Part shown: positions 37,122 through 48,029 of the stretch, piece after piece
Numbering within the stretch: the stretch's first letter is position 1
How the letters are laid out: each line of letters opens with the position of its first letter
DNA from: Planctomycetales bacterium
GTDB lineage: Bacteria > Planctomycetota > Planctomycetia > Planctomycetales > Planctomycetaceae
Reading direction: 5' to 3'
Length of the DNA stretch: 64,000 bases
Assembly (NCBI GenBank): GCA_026400835.1
Contig: JAPLOA010000083.1
Location: 21,403 to 85,402, forward strand
Position numbers and translations under genes: made by a program
Notes under the pieces: model-generated
What the model saw: the letters and a program-made list of their open reading frames with translations, nothing else
Told to the model about the DNA's origin: nothing
The model's database searches: none

Positions 37122-38079
37122 CTGACACCACTACTTTCGATCTGGACGTAAACGCAAAGAAGTTGATTCTTCTGCCGGTGATTTTTGGGCCACACAGTAT
37201 TGAAAATGAACACAATCTACGGGCGTTGTCGGTGCTTGAAATTTTAATCGTCGTCATTCCTGCCAGGGCAGGATGCAGATGGAGGTACCGGATTCACCTG
37301 CGAGCAGAAGTTCCAGCTCCGAAACCAGAGATTGACAGAGCGCCAGCGTCATTTTCCCATTACAGCAGACAGAAATTCCTCAATCAGACAAGAATCCCGC
37401 GTGGAAAACGTGCCCTTATTGCGACAAACACTCCGCCTGATCTTGAAAGGTATGCTGCCTGTTGTCAAACGATTGACCGTCACAGATTATCACGGTGCGA
37501 CGGTGGGAATTGTTGGTGACAGGGAATTGAGAAATGGTGATGGTTGACCTGAGCTGCAGGGGGGCACGCCATGCCTGTTGATAGGTCGAGAAGGCTCATT
37601 GGAAGTGCCTGTCATTTGTTTGGCGTTTGCTCTGCAAGGGCTCGCAAAGGTTCAAACGCAAAGCCGAACGACTGCTCGGCCCGGTTGCCCAGGACCAGAA
37701 GATCGGCCCCACGCCAGAACACTTGCCGAGGCTGCGCATCGCACGACTCGGGAGAGCGTGCAGGACTTTTTCAGGCTGCCTCTTGCCGGGCTTTTTCGCT
37801 GACTGATGATATGCCTTGCTTCCGAATCTCAATCGCAATCCAACGAATCCCCTCAAAATGCTTTTGGTGTCGAAAGAGTTTTCTTTGACGTGGGGAAGTT
37901 GCGATGAAATGAATCATCGCCGATCAAAAACTTCTGATCCGTTTCGTGGTCTGTGGATTGAACGACACCGTAAGACATTTTGACTATGATTCCGGCTGCG
38001 AGATTTTCACGCAGATTTTCGTCGGAGTCAGAATTCGATGTGCCAGTTCAGAACGATTCTAAAGCCCGGGCTAACGAAG
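37122..38079. other. gene-poor intergenic region
   Basis: About 960 bases between divergent genes. Several short open frames (for example about 37163-37519 and 37571-37888 on the plus strand) show no family signal and have a Cys/Arg/Ser-rich, chance-like composition. No repeat identified. It probably holds both promoters and perhaps decayed sequence. Confidence 0.45.
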
Positions 38080-41000
38080 ATGTGGGTCGTGATTCCGAGA
38101 CTGCTGTCTTTTGTGTTGATCCTCGGGGCCGTTGAGCAAATCGCAGCCGATGATCCTGACTTCTATCGCGACGTACGTCCGATACTGGCAAAAGCCTGTT
38201 TTCATTGTCACGGTCCCGATGAAGAAACTCGGGAGGCCGGCTTACGACTGGACAGGCCCGAGGGCTTGTTTGGGACAATTGAGGATCGACGAGTGGTGTC
38301 GGAGGGCGATCCGGATCACAGTGAGTTGATCCGACGAATTCTTTCTGATCAGGCCGATGTTAAGATGCCTCCTGCCGACTCGGGAAAATCTCTGACTCCT
38401 GAGCAAAAGGATGTGCTGATAAAATGGGTCTCTGCAGGTGCGCCCTGGAAAGAACATTGGGCGTTTATTCCGCCTCACCTTCCTGAAGTTCCTGCTGTCG
38501 TTCCGGAAGCATTGAGAGATAACGCCGCGGTCAGTGAGATCGATTGCTTCATACTCGAAAAGCTTTCTGCTGCCGGTCTGACTCCGTCGTTGGCTGCTGA
38601 TGACTCCACTCAGGTTCGCCGTGTATTTCTCGACCTGATCGGACTACCTCCGACCGTCGAAGAAGCGGATCATTGGTTGGCACGATTGCGGGAAGAGCAA
38701 TCCGCTGAGAAGCCAACATCCACGGACAATGCGGTATGGCGTGAACTCGTCGATCATCTGCTTTCGCGTCCGGAGTACGGCGAACGCTGGGCTCGAGTCT
38801 GGCTGGATATGGCTCGGTATGCTGATACTAATGGTTACGAGAAAGATCGAGCGCGATCAATCTGGCCTTATCGTGACTGGGTGATCAGCGCATTGAATGC
38901 TGATATGCCGTTTGATCAGTTTTCTATCGAACAACTGGCCGGAGACCTGTTGCCCAACGCATCGATTTCGCAGCGAATCGCCACAGGGTTTCATCGCAAC
39001 ACGATGTTAAACGAAGAGGGGGGCATTGATCCTCTGGAGTTTCGTTTTCATGCGATGACCGATCGCGTGGCCACCACGGGGACAACATGGCTTGGGCTGA
39101 CTGTCGGTTGTGCTCAATGCCATACTCACAAGTACGATCCACTGACACATCGTGAGTATTATCAGATGATGGCGTTTTTGAACAACGCTGATGAGCCGTC
39201 GTTGTCTCTGCCGGATGACACAAAGTCGCGACGTGAGTCCGCAAATCGACAGCAGGCAGAACAGTTGCTTCATGAATTGCCGAAGCACTGGCCGCTTGAA
39301 CAACTGGAGGTGCTTGCGTCGCGAATCACAATCGCTGCTGGCGAGGGAGACGAGAAACTTACAATCGATGGTCCCGATGTTGTGGTGGCTTCGGGGAATG
39401 TGCCCGCTCGAACGACTTATGTGATTGATTTGGAAGTTGCCGATATCGCCGCAGCGACATCGCTGCGTTTGAGTGCATTTAAGAAGGACCCGCACGCCGG
39501 ACCGGGGCAAGCAGATAACGGCAACTTCGTGTTGAGTGAAGTGCAGTTGAGTCTGTTTCAGAAAGCGGATTCTCAGGACGATCGCTCGCCCGAGACAGAA
39601 GTGCAGCTTCCGATTAAAGAAGCGACGGCTTCCGTGGAGCAGGCAAACTATGCCGCGGCCTTTTGTATCGATGGGAAGCTGGAGACCGGATGGGCGATCG
39701 ACAATGGACAAGGCATTCCGGCCTCGGCCGAAGCGACATTCTCACTGGACCCGGATCATCTTGGGGAAGCGTTGAGGAAACTTGGTTCGACAAAGGAGCC
39801 AGTTGGGTTACGCGTGCGACTGATTCAGAATCATGGGGCCCGCCATGTTCTTGGCGCATTTCGGCTGGCCGTGGGAAAGTCGCTGTCGCCGACCGAACAG
39901 GATATCCGGCGGAGCGAACTGGTTATGAAGAAGTTTGAGGAATGGAGCAATGCGAGCAGGACGCAGGTTGTTGCCTGGATGCCTCTGAAGCCGCTTGTTG
40001 CGACTTCAAATCTCCCTCATCTGACGATTCTGGACGATGCCTCAATTCTGGCCTCGGGCGATACGACTAAACAGGATCGTTATGAAATCATTTTGGGAGC
40101 ATCGACGGAACCAATCACGGCATTGCGACTCGAAGCGCTGCCGGATGAGCGGTTGCCGGGAGGTGGCCCGGGGACGACTTACTATGAGGGATCGCTCGGC
40201 GATTTTTATCTCAACGAGCTTTCTGTTTTTGCGGGCGATGTCCCGGCGAAAGTGACTTCGGCGACAGAGAGCTATACTCGAAACAAGTTCGGGAACACTC
40301 CCACATCAGCCGCATTGACTCTGGACGGGGATGTCCAGACGGGCTGGTCGATCGCTGGTAAAGAAGGACAGCGGCATTCAGCAGTCTATGTTTTCGAAAA
40401 GACTGTTCCGCCGTTTACGGCCGTGAAGATTCAGATGATCTTCGGAAGGCACTTCGCAAGTTCGCTCGGACGCTTTCGATTCTCTGCAGCGAATAGTGAT
40501 CGTTCTCCGGTGGCTCATCGACTATCGGAGTCTGAGGAGCTGCTGCTGTTGAAACAGCCAGAGCAGTTGACGTCGGGCGATAAGACGCAACTGATGAACG
40601 CGTTCCTGCTGAATGCTCCGGAGCTTGGAAAGCAATCGGAACAGATCAGACGGCTTTTGGCTCCAATCGAATCTATGACAACACTCGTCATGCAGGAGCG
40701 ACCTCCTGAGAATCCGAGGCCCACTTATCGCCATCATCGTGGTGAATTCCTTCAGGCTAAAGAACAACTGGATTCGGGGACTCCTGAGTTTCTGCATCAG
40801 TGGCCGGACGAGTTTCCTCGCACAAGACTGGGATTCGCACAATGGCTCGTGCATCGAAAAAATCCTTTGACCGCGCGAGTGATTGTGAATCGGCAGTGGG
40901 CGGCGTTCTTTGGGCGAGGGATTGTCGAGACGGTCGATGATTTTGGGATTCAGGGAACTGAACCCAGTCATCCTGAGTTGCTGGACTGGCTGGCTGTGAC

Positions 41001-41760
41001 GTTCATGGATGCGGATCACTGGTCTCTGAAGTCATTACATCGTCGGATTGTTCTGAGCAGCGTGTATCGACAGGCGGCTAGCCAGCGAGATGAAGTGGAT
41101 GCCAAAGATCCCGAGAATCGATTGCTGTCCTATGCGCCTCGATTTCGGCTGGATGCGGAGATCGTCAGAGACTCGATTGTTCAGGCGGCCGGAGTGTTAT
41201 CAAAGAAAGAAGGCGGTCCACCGGTTCGACCGCTGCAACCCAAAGGAATCACGGAAGTGGCTTATGGCAGCCAGGGCTGGAATGTCAGCGAAGGCGAGGA
41301 TCGTTATCGCCGCAGCATTTACACGTTCATCAAACGCACCGCACCATTTGCGATGGTGACGACGTTTGACGGGCCAACGGGAGAAGCCTGCATTGCTCGG
41401 CGGAATCGTTCGAATACTCCCTTGCAGGCGCTGACACTGTTGAACGATCCGATGTTTGTCGATTTGGCGCGAGCCTCTGGTGATCATCTGTTGAAGGGGC
41501 ATGATTCTGAAGATGGCCGGAGGATCGTCAAACTGTTTCGACGGCTTCTGACCCGTAGTCCCGATGAGGCCGAATTAGCGGCTTTGCAGAGTTTTGTTGT
41601 GATGCATCGCATAATGTTTCAGGAGCATCCTGAACAGGCGGCAGAGCTGACGGATAAGAATGCCGCGAATATTGATGCAAACGCGGTCGCAGAGTTGGCG
41701 ACATGGACTGCTCTTTCACGAGCATTGTTTGCATTGGACGAAGTTGTAATGCGGCCTTAG
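38080..41760 (+). CDS. PSCyt1-DUF1549-DUF1553 planctomycete cytochrome protein
   Basis: 1226 residues from ATG 38080, which begins a signal sequence ([20 protein letters not shown]). Domains: PSCyt1 (~25-125) with a haem motif [13 protein letters not shown]1549 (~150-375) with [31 protein letters not shown] and a second [11 protein letters not shown]; a long beta-rich insert (~430-830), perhaps discoidin-like; DUF1553 (~905-1200) with [36 protein letters not shown] and [18 protein letters not shown]. The family is strongly expanded in planctomycetes and linked, through its DUF1501 partner, to periplasmic polysaccharide use; its chemistry is not settled. Followed by DUF1501 after 55 bases. Confidence 0.92.
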   Translation: MWVVIPRLLSFVLILGAVEQIAADDPDFYRDVRPILAKACFHCHGPDEETREAGLRLDRPEGLFGTIEDRRVVSEGDPDHSELIRRILSDQADVKMPPADSGKSLTPEQKDVLIKWVSAGAPWKEHWAFIPPHLPEVPAVVPEALRDNAAVSEIDCFILEKLSAAGLTPSLAADDSTQVRRVFLDLIGLPPTVEEADHWLARLREEQSAEKPTSTDNAVWRELVDHLLSRPEYGERWARVWLDMARYADTNGYEKDRARSIWPYRDWVISALNADMPFDQFSIEQLAGDLLPNASISQRIATGFHRNTMLNEEGGIDPLEFRFHAMTDRVATTGTTWLGLTVGCAQCHTHKYDPLTHREYYQMMAFLNNADEPSLSLPDDTKSRRESANRQQAEQLLHELPKHWPLEQLEVLASRITIAAGEGDEKLTIDGPDVVVASGNVPARTTYVIDLEVADIAAATSLRLSAFKKDPHAGPGQADNGNFVLSEVQLSLFQKADSQDDRSPETEVQLPIKEATASVEQANYAAAFCIDGKLETGWAIDNGQGIPASAEATFSLDPDHLGEALRKLGSTKEPVGLRVRLIQNHGARHVLGAFRLAVGKSLSPTEQDIRRSELVMKKFEEWSNASRTQVVAWMPLKPLVATSNLPHLTILDDASILASGDTTKQDRYEIILGASTEPITALRLEALPDERLPGGGPGTTYYEGSLGDFYLNELSVFAGDVPAKVTSATESYTRNKFGNTPTSAALTLDGDVQTGWSIAGKEGQRHSAVYVFEKTVPPFTAVKIQMIFGRHFASSLGRFRFSAANSDRSPVAHRLSESEELLLLKQPEQLTSGDKTQLMNAFLLNAPELGKQSEQIRRLLAPIESMTTLVMQERPPENPRPTYRHHRGEFLQAKEQLDSGTPEFLHQWPDEFPRTRLGFAQWLVHRKNPLTARVIVNRQWAAFFGRGIVETVDDFGIQGTEPSHPELLDWLAVTFMDADHWSLKSLHRRIVLSSVYRQAASQRDEVDAKDPENRLLSYAPRFRLDAEIVRDSIVQAAGVLSKKEGGPPVRPLQPKGITEVAYGSQGWNVSEGEDRYRRSIYTFIKRTAPFAMVTTFDGPTGEACIARRNRSNTPLQALTLLNDPMFVDLARASGDHLLKGHDSEDGRRIVKLFRRLLTRSPDEAELAALQSFVVMHRIMFQEHPEQAAELTDKNAANIDANAVAELATWTALSRALFALDEVVMRP

Positions 41761-41815
41761 GAACAGTCCCGTAGTTATGATTCGGTTTTTGTGACTCCCA
41801 TCAGGACCGTCAAAC

Positions 41816-43234
41816 ATGAATATGTTTTCGCCGATAGCCAGAAGATTCTGTTTGTCTGAATTGACGTCCGGGCTTGGGACGTTCGCGTTGGGAGGACTTC
41901 TGTGTGATAACGCGAAAGCGGATGTCATATCGACAGATCCGCTCGCCGTTCGAGCTCCTCATTTTCCGGGGAAGGCGAAGGCTGTTATTCATTTGTTCAT
42001 GGCGGGCGCTCCAAGCCAGCTGGAAATGTTTGACAACAAACCGATGTTGACGGAGCTCTCCGGGAAGCCTTTACCGCCGTCCGTAATTGGCGGACAGAGA
42101 TATGCGTTTATTCAGCCCGACGCTGCAGTCATGGGGCCTCAGTTTGAGTTTTCCCGGCATGGGCAATCCGGAGCTGAATTGTCCTCCGCCCTGCCCCATC
42201 TGGCATCAATTGCGGATGAGATATGTCTGATTAAGTCGATGCATACCGATCAGTTCAATCATGCCCCGGCACAGTTACTGATGAATACGGGGTTTTCTCA
42301 GCCGGGGCGACCTGCCATTGGTTCGTGGTTGTTATATGGGCTGGGCTCTGAGACGAAGGAACTGCCTTCGTTTGTCGTCATGAGCACTGGTGATGGAATC
42401 AGCGGAGGTGCATCGCTGTGGTCCAGTGGATTTCTGCCGACCGTTTACACCGGCGTGCAGTTTCGTAGTCAGGGGCCGCCGATTCTTAATGTGACAACGC
42501 CTGCTGGTGTCAGCAACGAACTTCAGTCAGAAACCTTTTCACTGATTAATCGGCTCAATAAACATCGGCTGGAAGCGGTCCACGATCCCGAAATTGCCAC
42601 TCGTATTGCATCGTTTGAAATGGCGGCTCGGCTACAGACGTCGGCTCCGGCTCTGATGGATCTGGGAAGTGAAACAGCCGAGACTCTGGAGATGTATGGT
42701 TGCGACCCTGACAAGCCATCGTTTGCTCGGGCTTGTTTGCTGGCACGTCGCATGGTCGAACGCGGGGTTCGCTATGTGAGCATTTTTCACAGCGGCTGGG
42801 ATGCTCACGGTAACGTGAAAGGCAACGTCGCCAATAATTGCAAGGTGACAGACCAGGCCAGCGCGGCTCTTGTGAAAGATCTGAAGCAGCGCAGTTTGCT
42901 GGACGAAACGCTGGTGCTCTGGGGTGGCGAATTCGGGAGAACTCCGATGGTCGAATCCAACGCCGCACTAGGGCGTGCTCAGGGCCGCGATCATCATCCT
43001 CAGGCCTTCACCGTCTGGATGGCCGGTGGTGGCATCCGCCCTGGAATGACTTTAGGTGCCACAGACGATTTTGGATTTCATGTCACAGAGAATCCGGTTC
43101 ATATTTATGATCTGCAGGCCACGCTGATGCATTGCCTCGGCCTCGATCACAAACGCCTCACCTTCCATCATGCCGGTCGGGATTTCCGACTGACGGACGT
43201 GCACGGTGAGTCGGTAAGTGCAATTATTTCCTGA
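41816..43234 (+). CDS. DUF1501 protein, Tat-type export
   Basis: 472 residues. The N-terminus has RRFCLSELTSGLGTFALGGLL, a twin-arginine-like signal. The body has KAKAVIHLFMAGAPSQLEMF, PVFEFSRHG-like FEFSRHGQSG, IKSMHTDQFNHAP, SIFHSGWDAHG and LVLWGGEFGRTP, characteristic of DUF1501, an alkaline-phosphatase/sulfatase-like superfamily. Paired with PSCyt1/DUF1549/DUF1553 genes in planctomycetes; function as a pair unknown. Probably same operon (55 bases apart). Confidence 0.92.
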   Translation: MNMFSPIARRFCLSELTSGLGTFALGGLLCDNAKADVISTDPLAVRAPHFPGKAKAVIHLFMAGAPSQLEMFDNKPMLTELSGKPLPPSVIGGQRYAFIQPDAAVMGPQFEFSRHGQSGAELSSALPHLASIADEICLIKSMHTDQFNHAPAQLLMNTGFSQPGRPAIGSWLLYGLGSETKELPSFVVMSTGDGISGGASLWSSGFLPTVYTGVQFRSQGPPILNVTTPAGVSNELQSETFSLINRLNKHRLEAVHDPEIATRIASFEMAARLQTSAPALMDLGSETAETLEMYGCDPDKPSFARACLLARRMVERGVRYVSIFHSGWDAHGNVKGNVANNCKVTDQASAALVKDLKQRSLLDETLVLWGGEFGRTPMVESNAALGRAQGRDHHPQAFTVWMAGGGIRPGMTLGATDDFGFHVTENPVHIYDLQATLMHCLGLDHKRLTFHHAGRDFRLTDVHGESVSAIIS

Positions 43235-43373
43235 ACATCAGGGAACTTTTTGCTGATAACAGATCAGGTTCGTCGAGTGGTGAGTGTAGTCGTGGGCTTC
43301 ATGGGCCCGCCACAGCGAGTCGGCTACGGTACGCGGATCAAAGGTTGGGGGTTTCGGCGTATCGATGAAGACT

Positions 43374-43946
43374 TCAAACTCGGACGGAGCCTCTGAATCC
43401 ACGAACTCCGTAGTAAGACTGAGCGCCATTGTGATAGATGAAGACTTGGCCGTAGCGGAAGTCTCCAAAGATTGCTCCTCCAGGTTGTCTCATTTCAGGC
43501 GGCGTCTTAAGCCAGCTCGACGTCTTCGTGTCGAACGTGCCAAGTGTCTGAAGTTCCCGATACTCTTGTTCCGTCAGGAGTTCAATTCCAATGGTAGCTG
43601 CCATATCGATGGCGCTGTTGGCAGGCTTGTGTTCCTTTCGTGACTCAAGTCCTTCACGGTCATAGCAGACTCCTCTGCGGCCTTGCGGTGTTTCTGATGA
43701 GCAGTCAAAGAAGACATATTCACCGGTCTGCTTGTCTTGTCCAACGACGTCTGGTTCTCCGCCAGTTCTTTCCATTTCCTGCAGGATCAGCAATTTGTCC
43801 GGATGAGCCTCAATTCGGGCTGCGACTTTGGGCCAACGAAGAGTCTTATGGCGTTCCATGTTGGATTCGAACCGCGTTTTCAGCAGCTCGAAGAAATCTT
43901 CAGATTGCTCAACAGATGTTTCTTTCCGGTTACTTTTTTTGGCCAT
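43374..43946 (-). CDS. DUF4256 protein
   Basis: 190 residues. It matches DUF4256: FFELLKTRFESNMERH, LQEMERTGGEPDVVG, DCSSETPQGRRGVCYDREG, LTEQEYRELQTLGTFD and GGAIFGDFRYGQVFIYHNGA. The family function is unknown; it is often a small, stand-alone cytoplasmic gene. Basic first 15 residues. It lies 165 bases after the HSP90-like gene on the same strand, with a half repeat element between them, and converges on the DUF1501 gene. Confidence 0.85.
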   Translation of the reverse strand: MAKKSNRKETSVEQSEDFFELLKTRFESNMERHKTLRWPKVAARIEAHPDKLLILQEMERTGGEPDVVGQDKQTGEYVFFDCSSETPQGRRGVCYDREGLESRKEHKPANSAIDMAATIGIELLTEQEYRELQTLGTFDTKTSSWLKTPPEMRQPGGAIFGDFRYGQVFIYHNGAQSYYGVRGFRGSVRV

Positions 43947-44045
43947 CTCGGACCTCGACTTTGGTTGGCGGTTTCACTCTTGTTGCGACAACGGAGCGAG
44001 ACCTCTTTCTCGTGAATTGCCGCTGACCGCTATAGAACAGCGACT

Positions 44046-44073
44046 GACGCCTGCGGCTTGCGGTTAAACAATT
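44046..44073. repeat. single-arm copy of the 7413-7484 repeat
   Basis: This 28-base stretch matches the right arm at 7457-7484 with three differences, and there is no matching partner arm nearby. It sits between the HSP90-like and DUF4256 genes. It may be a decayed or half copy of the same element. Confidence 0.55.
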
Positions 44074-44111
44074 TTTTTTGAAGTCGGAGCGTTGAGTACC
44101 TCCGGAGTTCA

Positions 44112-45968
44112 TCACTTCGAATCATGGCCCCACAGAGCGTCGGCGATCCAGTCGAGATCTTCCGTCTGAACCTGAGCGGCCTCTTTGCCTCGCCCTGCCC
44201 CAGCGGAGTTCAGTGCGTTGAGCACCAGGAGTCGCAGGACGCTGGCCAGCGGACTGCGCGGCCCCTGCTTAAGTGCTCGCTGAACAAGGCGGTGATCTCG
44301 ATTCAGGATGACTTCATTCTGCCCGGTCGGCGCCTGGCGAAAATGGGCATCAATCATGCGCTGAAAGCCCTTGGGAATATCGCCATCTTTGCGCAGTTCT
44401 TCAAATGTTCTGGCCAGTTCGTAGCGTTCGTTCAAAAAGGCGACGACTGGCAGCGAAGGCTGGAATGAAGCAATCATGACTCGAGCCTGCGTTGATCTCA
44501 GGAAATCACTCCACTCGGCCGATGACTCCTCGAGTTCAGCCATGCCCATGACAGAACTCGCGAAATTCGCGGAAGATGGAGTTGCCGGGCGAAGCTCAAT
44601 GTGGTCCGAAGTATGATCCGAGACCATGGACGCCAGCAGGTTCTCTTCGAAGCTGCGAAATACATGCACGCACGGTGTTCGATTCGAAGCGAAGACATCG
44701 TCGAGGTAGCGTTCCTGGCGACGGTCGGCGTTGTACCAGATCACAAAGTCAGCGTCGGCCTCATGCAGTGCGTCAGCCGCGCTGAGATTCAGAATCTCAT
44801 TGAACAGCAATGGGCCTCGTGAAGTCTTGAAGCGGTAGACTTTCGACAGCAATGCACGCAAGCGGGCTTCCGCCAATGCCGCTCCGGCAAGAATGTAGCG
44901 ATGCCAGTTGACGATCGCTTCCAGCCGCCCTGGCTCGTCCTCTGCCATTTTCTCCAGATGCACATAAAGGAAATCGTCCAGGGAAGTTCGGACCAGCTGA
45001 AATCGATCGTCGCGAACCAGATCCTCGCGGCTGGCAGTGGGCGAGCAGTCTTCGAGTTCAAGGACACCGCGGAGAAAACTGGCCCACGGAGGCAGAAGGT
45101 CACGAACTCGTCGTGAGATAACCATTCGGCGAACCGTGACCGCCACCGTCGCTTCGTCGGCAAATCCCGGTGTTCGCTGCGGCGAAATATACAGAGCCCC
45201 GGCGATGAAAACAGGTTTCTCAACATGGATCGGAATCACGTCCAGCGGTGACTCGTTGAAGTAATTTGCCAGCTCCAGTTCGATCGCTTCGTGATCCGGA
45301 GTCGGTTCAAACCACGCCACATTAATCACATTGACTCGCGCCGCTCCACCGTTCAGATGAATAGGGATATTCAGGAAGTCGGCGTATTGCCGAATCGCGG
45401 CTTCCAGCGGCTCGGGATTCTCCGCCATCGAGCGAAACTGTGGCTTGAGCTGGAGGCAAACAGAGGTTCCCACTGCCGTTCGGTCACAGGAAGAAAGTTG
45501 AATACTGGTTCCGGGGCCGGCTTCCCAGCGAACGCCCTCTTCACAGTCTTCACGACGACTTTCCACAATCAGTCGATCGGCCAGCATAAACGCGCTGAAG
45601 AGTCCGATTCCAAACTGGCCAATCAAATGATCGCCATCTCCCGTGACCTGTTCACGCTGCTCGTCGGATCCGCGTCCTTTCAGAAGCCCGGTAATGCCGA
45701 TGCCCAGCGTTCCGAGGAACTGTTCAGCATCCAGAGCGCTGAGTCCGATGCCATCGTCGGTAAAAGTCAGAGTTCCAGCGGCGGCATCCTGATGAATATC
45801 GATACGTCCGCGAAAGCTCAGGTCGCGACTTCGCCGTCGCATAATCGCATCGTGAGCGTTCTGGATAAGTTCCCGGATTGGTGTGTCAAGTCGGCTATAG
45901 AGCGATGATCCCATGATCTCGATCACGCCGGCAATATCCACTCGAAACGGAATCTCGCGAGTCCACAC
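44112..45968 (-). CDS. HSP90-family (HtpG-like) ATPase
   Basis: 618 residues from GTG 45968, chosen because GAGGT lies seven bases upstream; ATG 46163 would add 65 residues without homology. The N-terminal GHKL ATPase has RELIQNAHDAI, TFTDDGIGL, LGTLGIG and IGQFGIGLFSAF, the Bergerat-fold motifs of HtpG. The middle domain carries DVIPIHVEKPVFIAGALYIS and RRMVISRRVRDLLPPWASFL, and the C-terminus is divergent. It is probably a chaperone paralogue rather than the main HtpG. Upstream of DUF4256 on the same strand. Confidence 0.8.
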   Translation of the reverse strand: MWTREIPFRVDIAGVIEIMGSSLYSRLDTPIRELIQNAHDAIMRRRSRDLSFRGRIDIHQDAAAGTLTFTDDGIGLSALDAEQFLGTLGIGITGLLKGRGSDEQREQVTGDGDHLIGQFGIGLFSAFMLADRLIVESRREDCEEGVRWEAGPGTSIQLSSCDRTAVGTSVCLQLKPQFRSMAENPEPLEAAIRQYADFLNIPIHLNGGAARVNVINVAWFEPTPDHEAIELELANYFNESPLDVIPIHVEKPVFIAGALYISPQRTPGFADEATVAVTVRRMVISRRVRDLLPPWASFLRGVLELEDCSPTASREDLVRDDRFQLVRTSLDDFLYVHLEKMAEDEPGRLEAIVNWHRYILAGAALAEARLRALLSKVYRFKTSRGPLLFNEILNLSAADALHEADADFVIWYNADRRQERYLDDVFASNRTPCVHVFRSFEENLLASMVSDHTSDHIELRPATPSSANFASSVMGMAELEESSAEWSDFLRSTQARVMIASFQPSLPVVAFLNERYELARTFEELRKDGDIPKGFQRMIDAHFRQAPTGQNEVILNRDHRLVQRALKQGPRSPLASVLRLLVLNALNSAGAGRGKEAAQVQTEDLDWIADALWGHDSK

Positions 45969-47092
45969 GCTGTCTACCTCAGTACTGTTGGGGGCCCGCT
46001 GTTGATTCGGGCCATTTGAGAAGTATCGAACTACCGACGATTGATTCGCGGGGAGCGAGTTGTAACCGCCCGTGGAGGAAGTCGCAAACTGGAGGTCGAT
46101 TTGCTTTTGCTGCCGAGATGAGCGGATTGAATCACTTGATTCCCGCAGTTTTTGTCGTATCAACCTGCAACAGCAGGAATGAATCTTTTCGGAAGTCTTC
46201 CCTGCGCGTCCGAAGACTGTTGTTCAGAGAGCGGTGCGACCGAAGCGGTCTGCGATGCGACTGACGGCTGCGGTGTCGACGGCACCGGTGAGTCATGTTC
46301 AGCTCTGTTTAGAAACTGTGGTAACAGCAGACTGTTGAAACTGACAAGCCTGCTGCGCAAAATCGATCATTGCCACCAGAGACGGCCTCATCGTTTCCGA
46401 TACTCCGGTGATTCCGAGCGATGGGCGGACATTACGACTGGCTTGAAGATCAATGTGCCCAAAGATGTCTGTCATCAGAGTCTGATCAGCCTCGGCCGCA
46501 CTAACGTCGATGACAACGATCAGGTGACCGGTGCTCCGGGCGTGAAATCAAGCGAGGCGGAAATACAGAGATCGGTGTTGCTTACGACCTGCCACTGACC
46601 GAACGTGAGGATATCATGAAGGATCGTTGGACTGTAGACGGGATCATTCGCCACCAATTCATGGCCCTGCTCCTGAGGGGCAGGGCTGATTCCGGGGGGC
46701 GGAGTTCGGGAATGATTTGAGAAGCGAATTTCGAATGCCAGGTTGTTCAGCGAAATCTCCATTTGCAGAGTCACGCAGAGTGACTTTGTGCCTCTGAATC
46801 AAGGCCACGAGCCCGCCAGAGTCACGAGTATGGACCGAAGTCCTGTGCGAAGGCTTGACCTCTGGTCTTTTGTTTTCCGCAGCGCACTGAACAACTCTGC
46901 TCTATTTGCATCGATGATGCTGAAAGTCATCGGGTCTGAATCGCCATCAAAATCATTAAGATCAGCGTCATTGGCTCTCAGAACTCTCCAATTCACAGCG
47001 GCAATCCAGCGCGCAAACTCTGAAATAACCTAAGTTTTCGTCGTCGTCGTCATTCATTGGGTTGTTGCGGTTGCGATCAGGATTGTTTGAAA
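45969..47092. other. gene-poor region with possible decayed gene on the minus strand
   Basis: About 1.1 kb between divergent genes. On the minus strand, three frames in succession give short pieces that look partly coding: 46996-46799 (VNWRVLRANDADLNDFDGDS), 46774-46520, and 46552-46311 (HLIVVIDVSAAEADQ), then 46360-46160 (SFNSLLLPQFLNRAE). None has a recognised domain, and stops separate them. A decayed surface protein gene is one reading; chance frames another. Confidence 0.3.
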
Positions 47093-47734
47093 ATGGTTGT
47101 GCAGGCTTCTGTAACTATCGGGTGTCAAAAGTGTGGCGGCACGGCGGAAGTGGTGGCCGGGCAGCAGTACTACAATTGTGTCTACTGCGAGTCGCTGGTT
47201 CAGTTGGCTGAAGTCTCTGAGGATCGAATTCTGCCTACGGGAATCACTCTGGACTGCAGTTGTCCAACCTGTGAGCAACCATTGCAGACTGGCCTTATCG
47301 AGCAGCGACGGGCGTTGTTCTGCGGGTCATGTTTTGGCGTCTTGATTCGGCACGTTGATTTTGCCGGAATCGTTCAGGAGCGACAGGCTCGACGTGCTGG
47401 AATCGAGCCGGCAGAACCTCGGCCGATTGATCCCGAGTCTCTGAAACGCGAGATCCAGTGCCCATCCTGTAGCCAGCGTATGGAAACTCATCCTTACTAT
47501 GGCCCTGGAAACATCGTCGTCGACACCTGCAGTGAATGTGGGTATTTGTGGCTTGATCACGGTGAGATTACTCGTGTCGAGAACGCGTCTTTCGTTCGAC
47601 GCAGTACGCAGTTTACCTGGGATAGTCCTGCGGCGACCGTGTCGGAACGTCTGGACAGTGAGGCACTTCCGGGTGTAGCCGATAACACTTCGGACTCCCC
47701 ATTGCGTGCGCTTGCGGATTTACTCTTGAGTTGA
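47093..47734 (+). CDS. multi-zinc-ribbon protein (TFIIB-type zf)
   Basis: 213 residues from ATG 47093; TTG 47057 would add 12. Three zinc ribbons: CQKCGGTAEV...CVYC near the start, CPTCEQPL...CGSC in the middle, and CPSCSQRMETHPYYGPGNIV...CSECGYLWLDHGE, the last matching the zf-TFIIB family. The C-terminal 50 residues are low complexity and contain hydrophobic RALADLLLS at the end. It is a soluble protein with no catalytic signature; a role in nucleic-acid or protein binding is a guess. Confidence 0.78.
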   Translation: MVVQASVTIGCQKCGGTAEVVAGQQYYNCVYCESLVQLAEVSEDRILPTGITLDCSCPTCEQPLQTGLIEQRRALFCGSCFGVLIRHVDFAGIVQERQARRAGIEPAEPRPIDPESLKREIQCPSCSQRMETHPYYGPGNIVVDTCSECGYLWLDHGEITRVENASFVRRSTQFTWDSPAATVSERLDSEALPGVADNTSDSPLRALADLLLS

Positions 47735-47822
47735 TCAGCGAGGTGCTGCGAGTTCGAGCGAACGGGGGCTGCCAAGCATTTCCCCGAGAAATTCTTGCAT
47801 CGCGGCCGACCCAGGGCGTTAG

Positions 47823-47893
47823 AAAGCAAAAAGAAAAACCCGACAACGAACTGCAGGCATCTTGTGAGGATGTCGGCACTTTGTTGTCGGGTT
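47823..47893 (-). terminator. terminator of the DUF1571 gene
   Basis: Perfect 11-base stem (47837-47847 with 47883-47893) and long loop, followed on the minus strand by TTTTTCTTTTTGC. It lies about 135 bases after the stop of the gene at 48030. It also faces the end of the zinc-ribbon gene and may act for both. Confidence 0.65.
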
Positions 47894-48029
47894 AATGTTT
47901 GTTGCGACACAGCACTGCCAAACGCTCTTTGATGGGCTCAGCGAATTGATCGCTGAAGTTTTGGCAGAAGCAGAGTGCGGCAAGCGGGATGTGTGTGGGC
48001 CACTTGCCAGACAGAAGTTCTGCGTTTTT

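Noticed and set aside
37163..37888. Short open frames in the gap before the PSCyt1 gene, including a CPYCDK zinc-knuckle-like word
   Set aside because: Too short, no other Cys pair, and chance composition.
43374..46163. Anti-phage defence pair of HSP90-like ATPase and DUF4256
   Set aside because: No defence gene, integrase or hallmark effector nearby; both fit ordinary cellular families.
46152..46598. 148-codon plus-strand frame with many Cys
   Set aside because: No recognisable fold; a decayed minus-strand gene fits slightly better.
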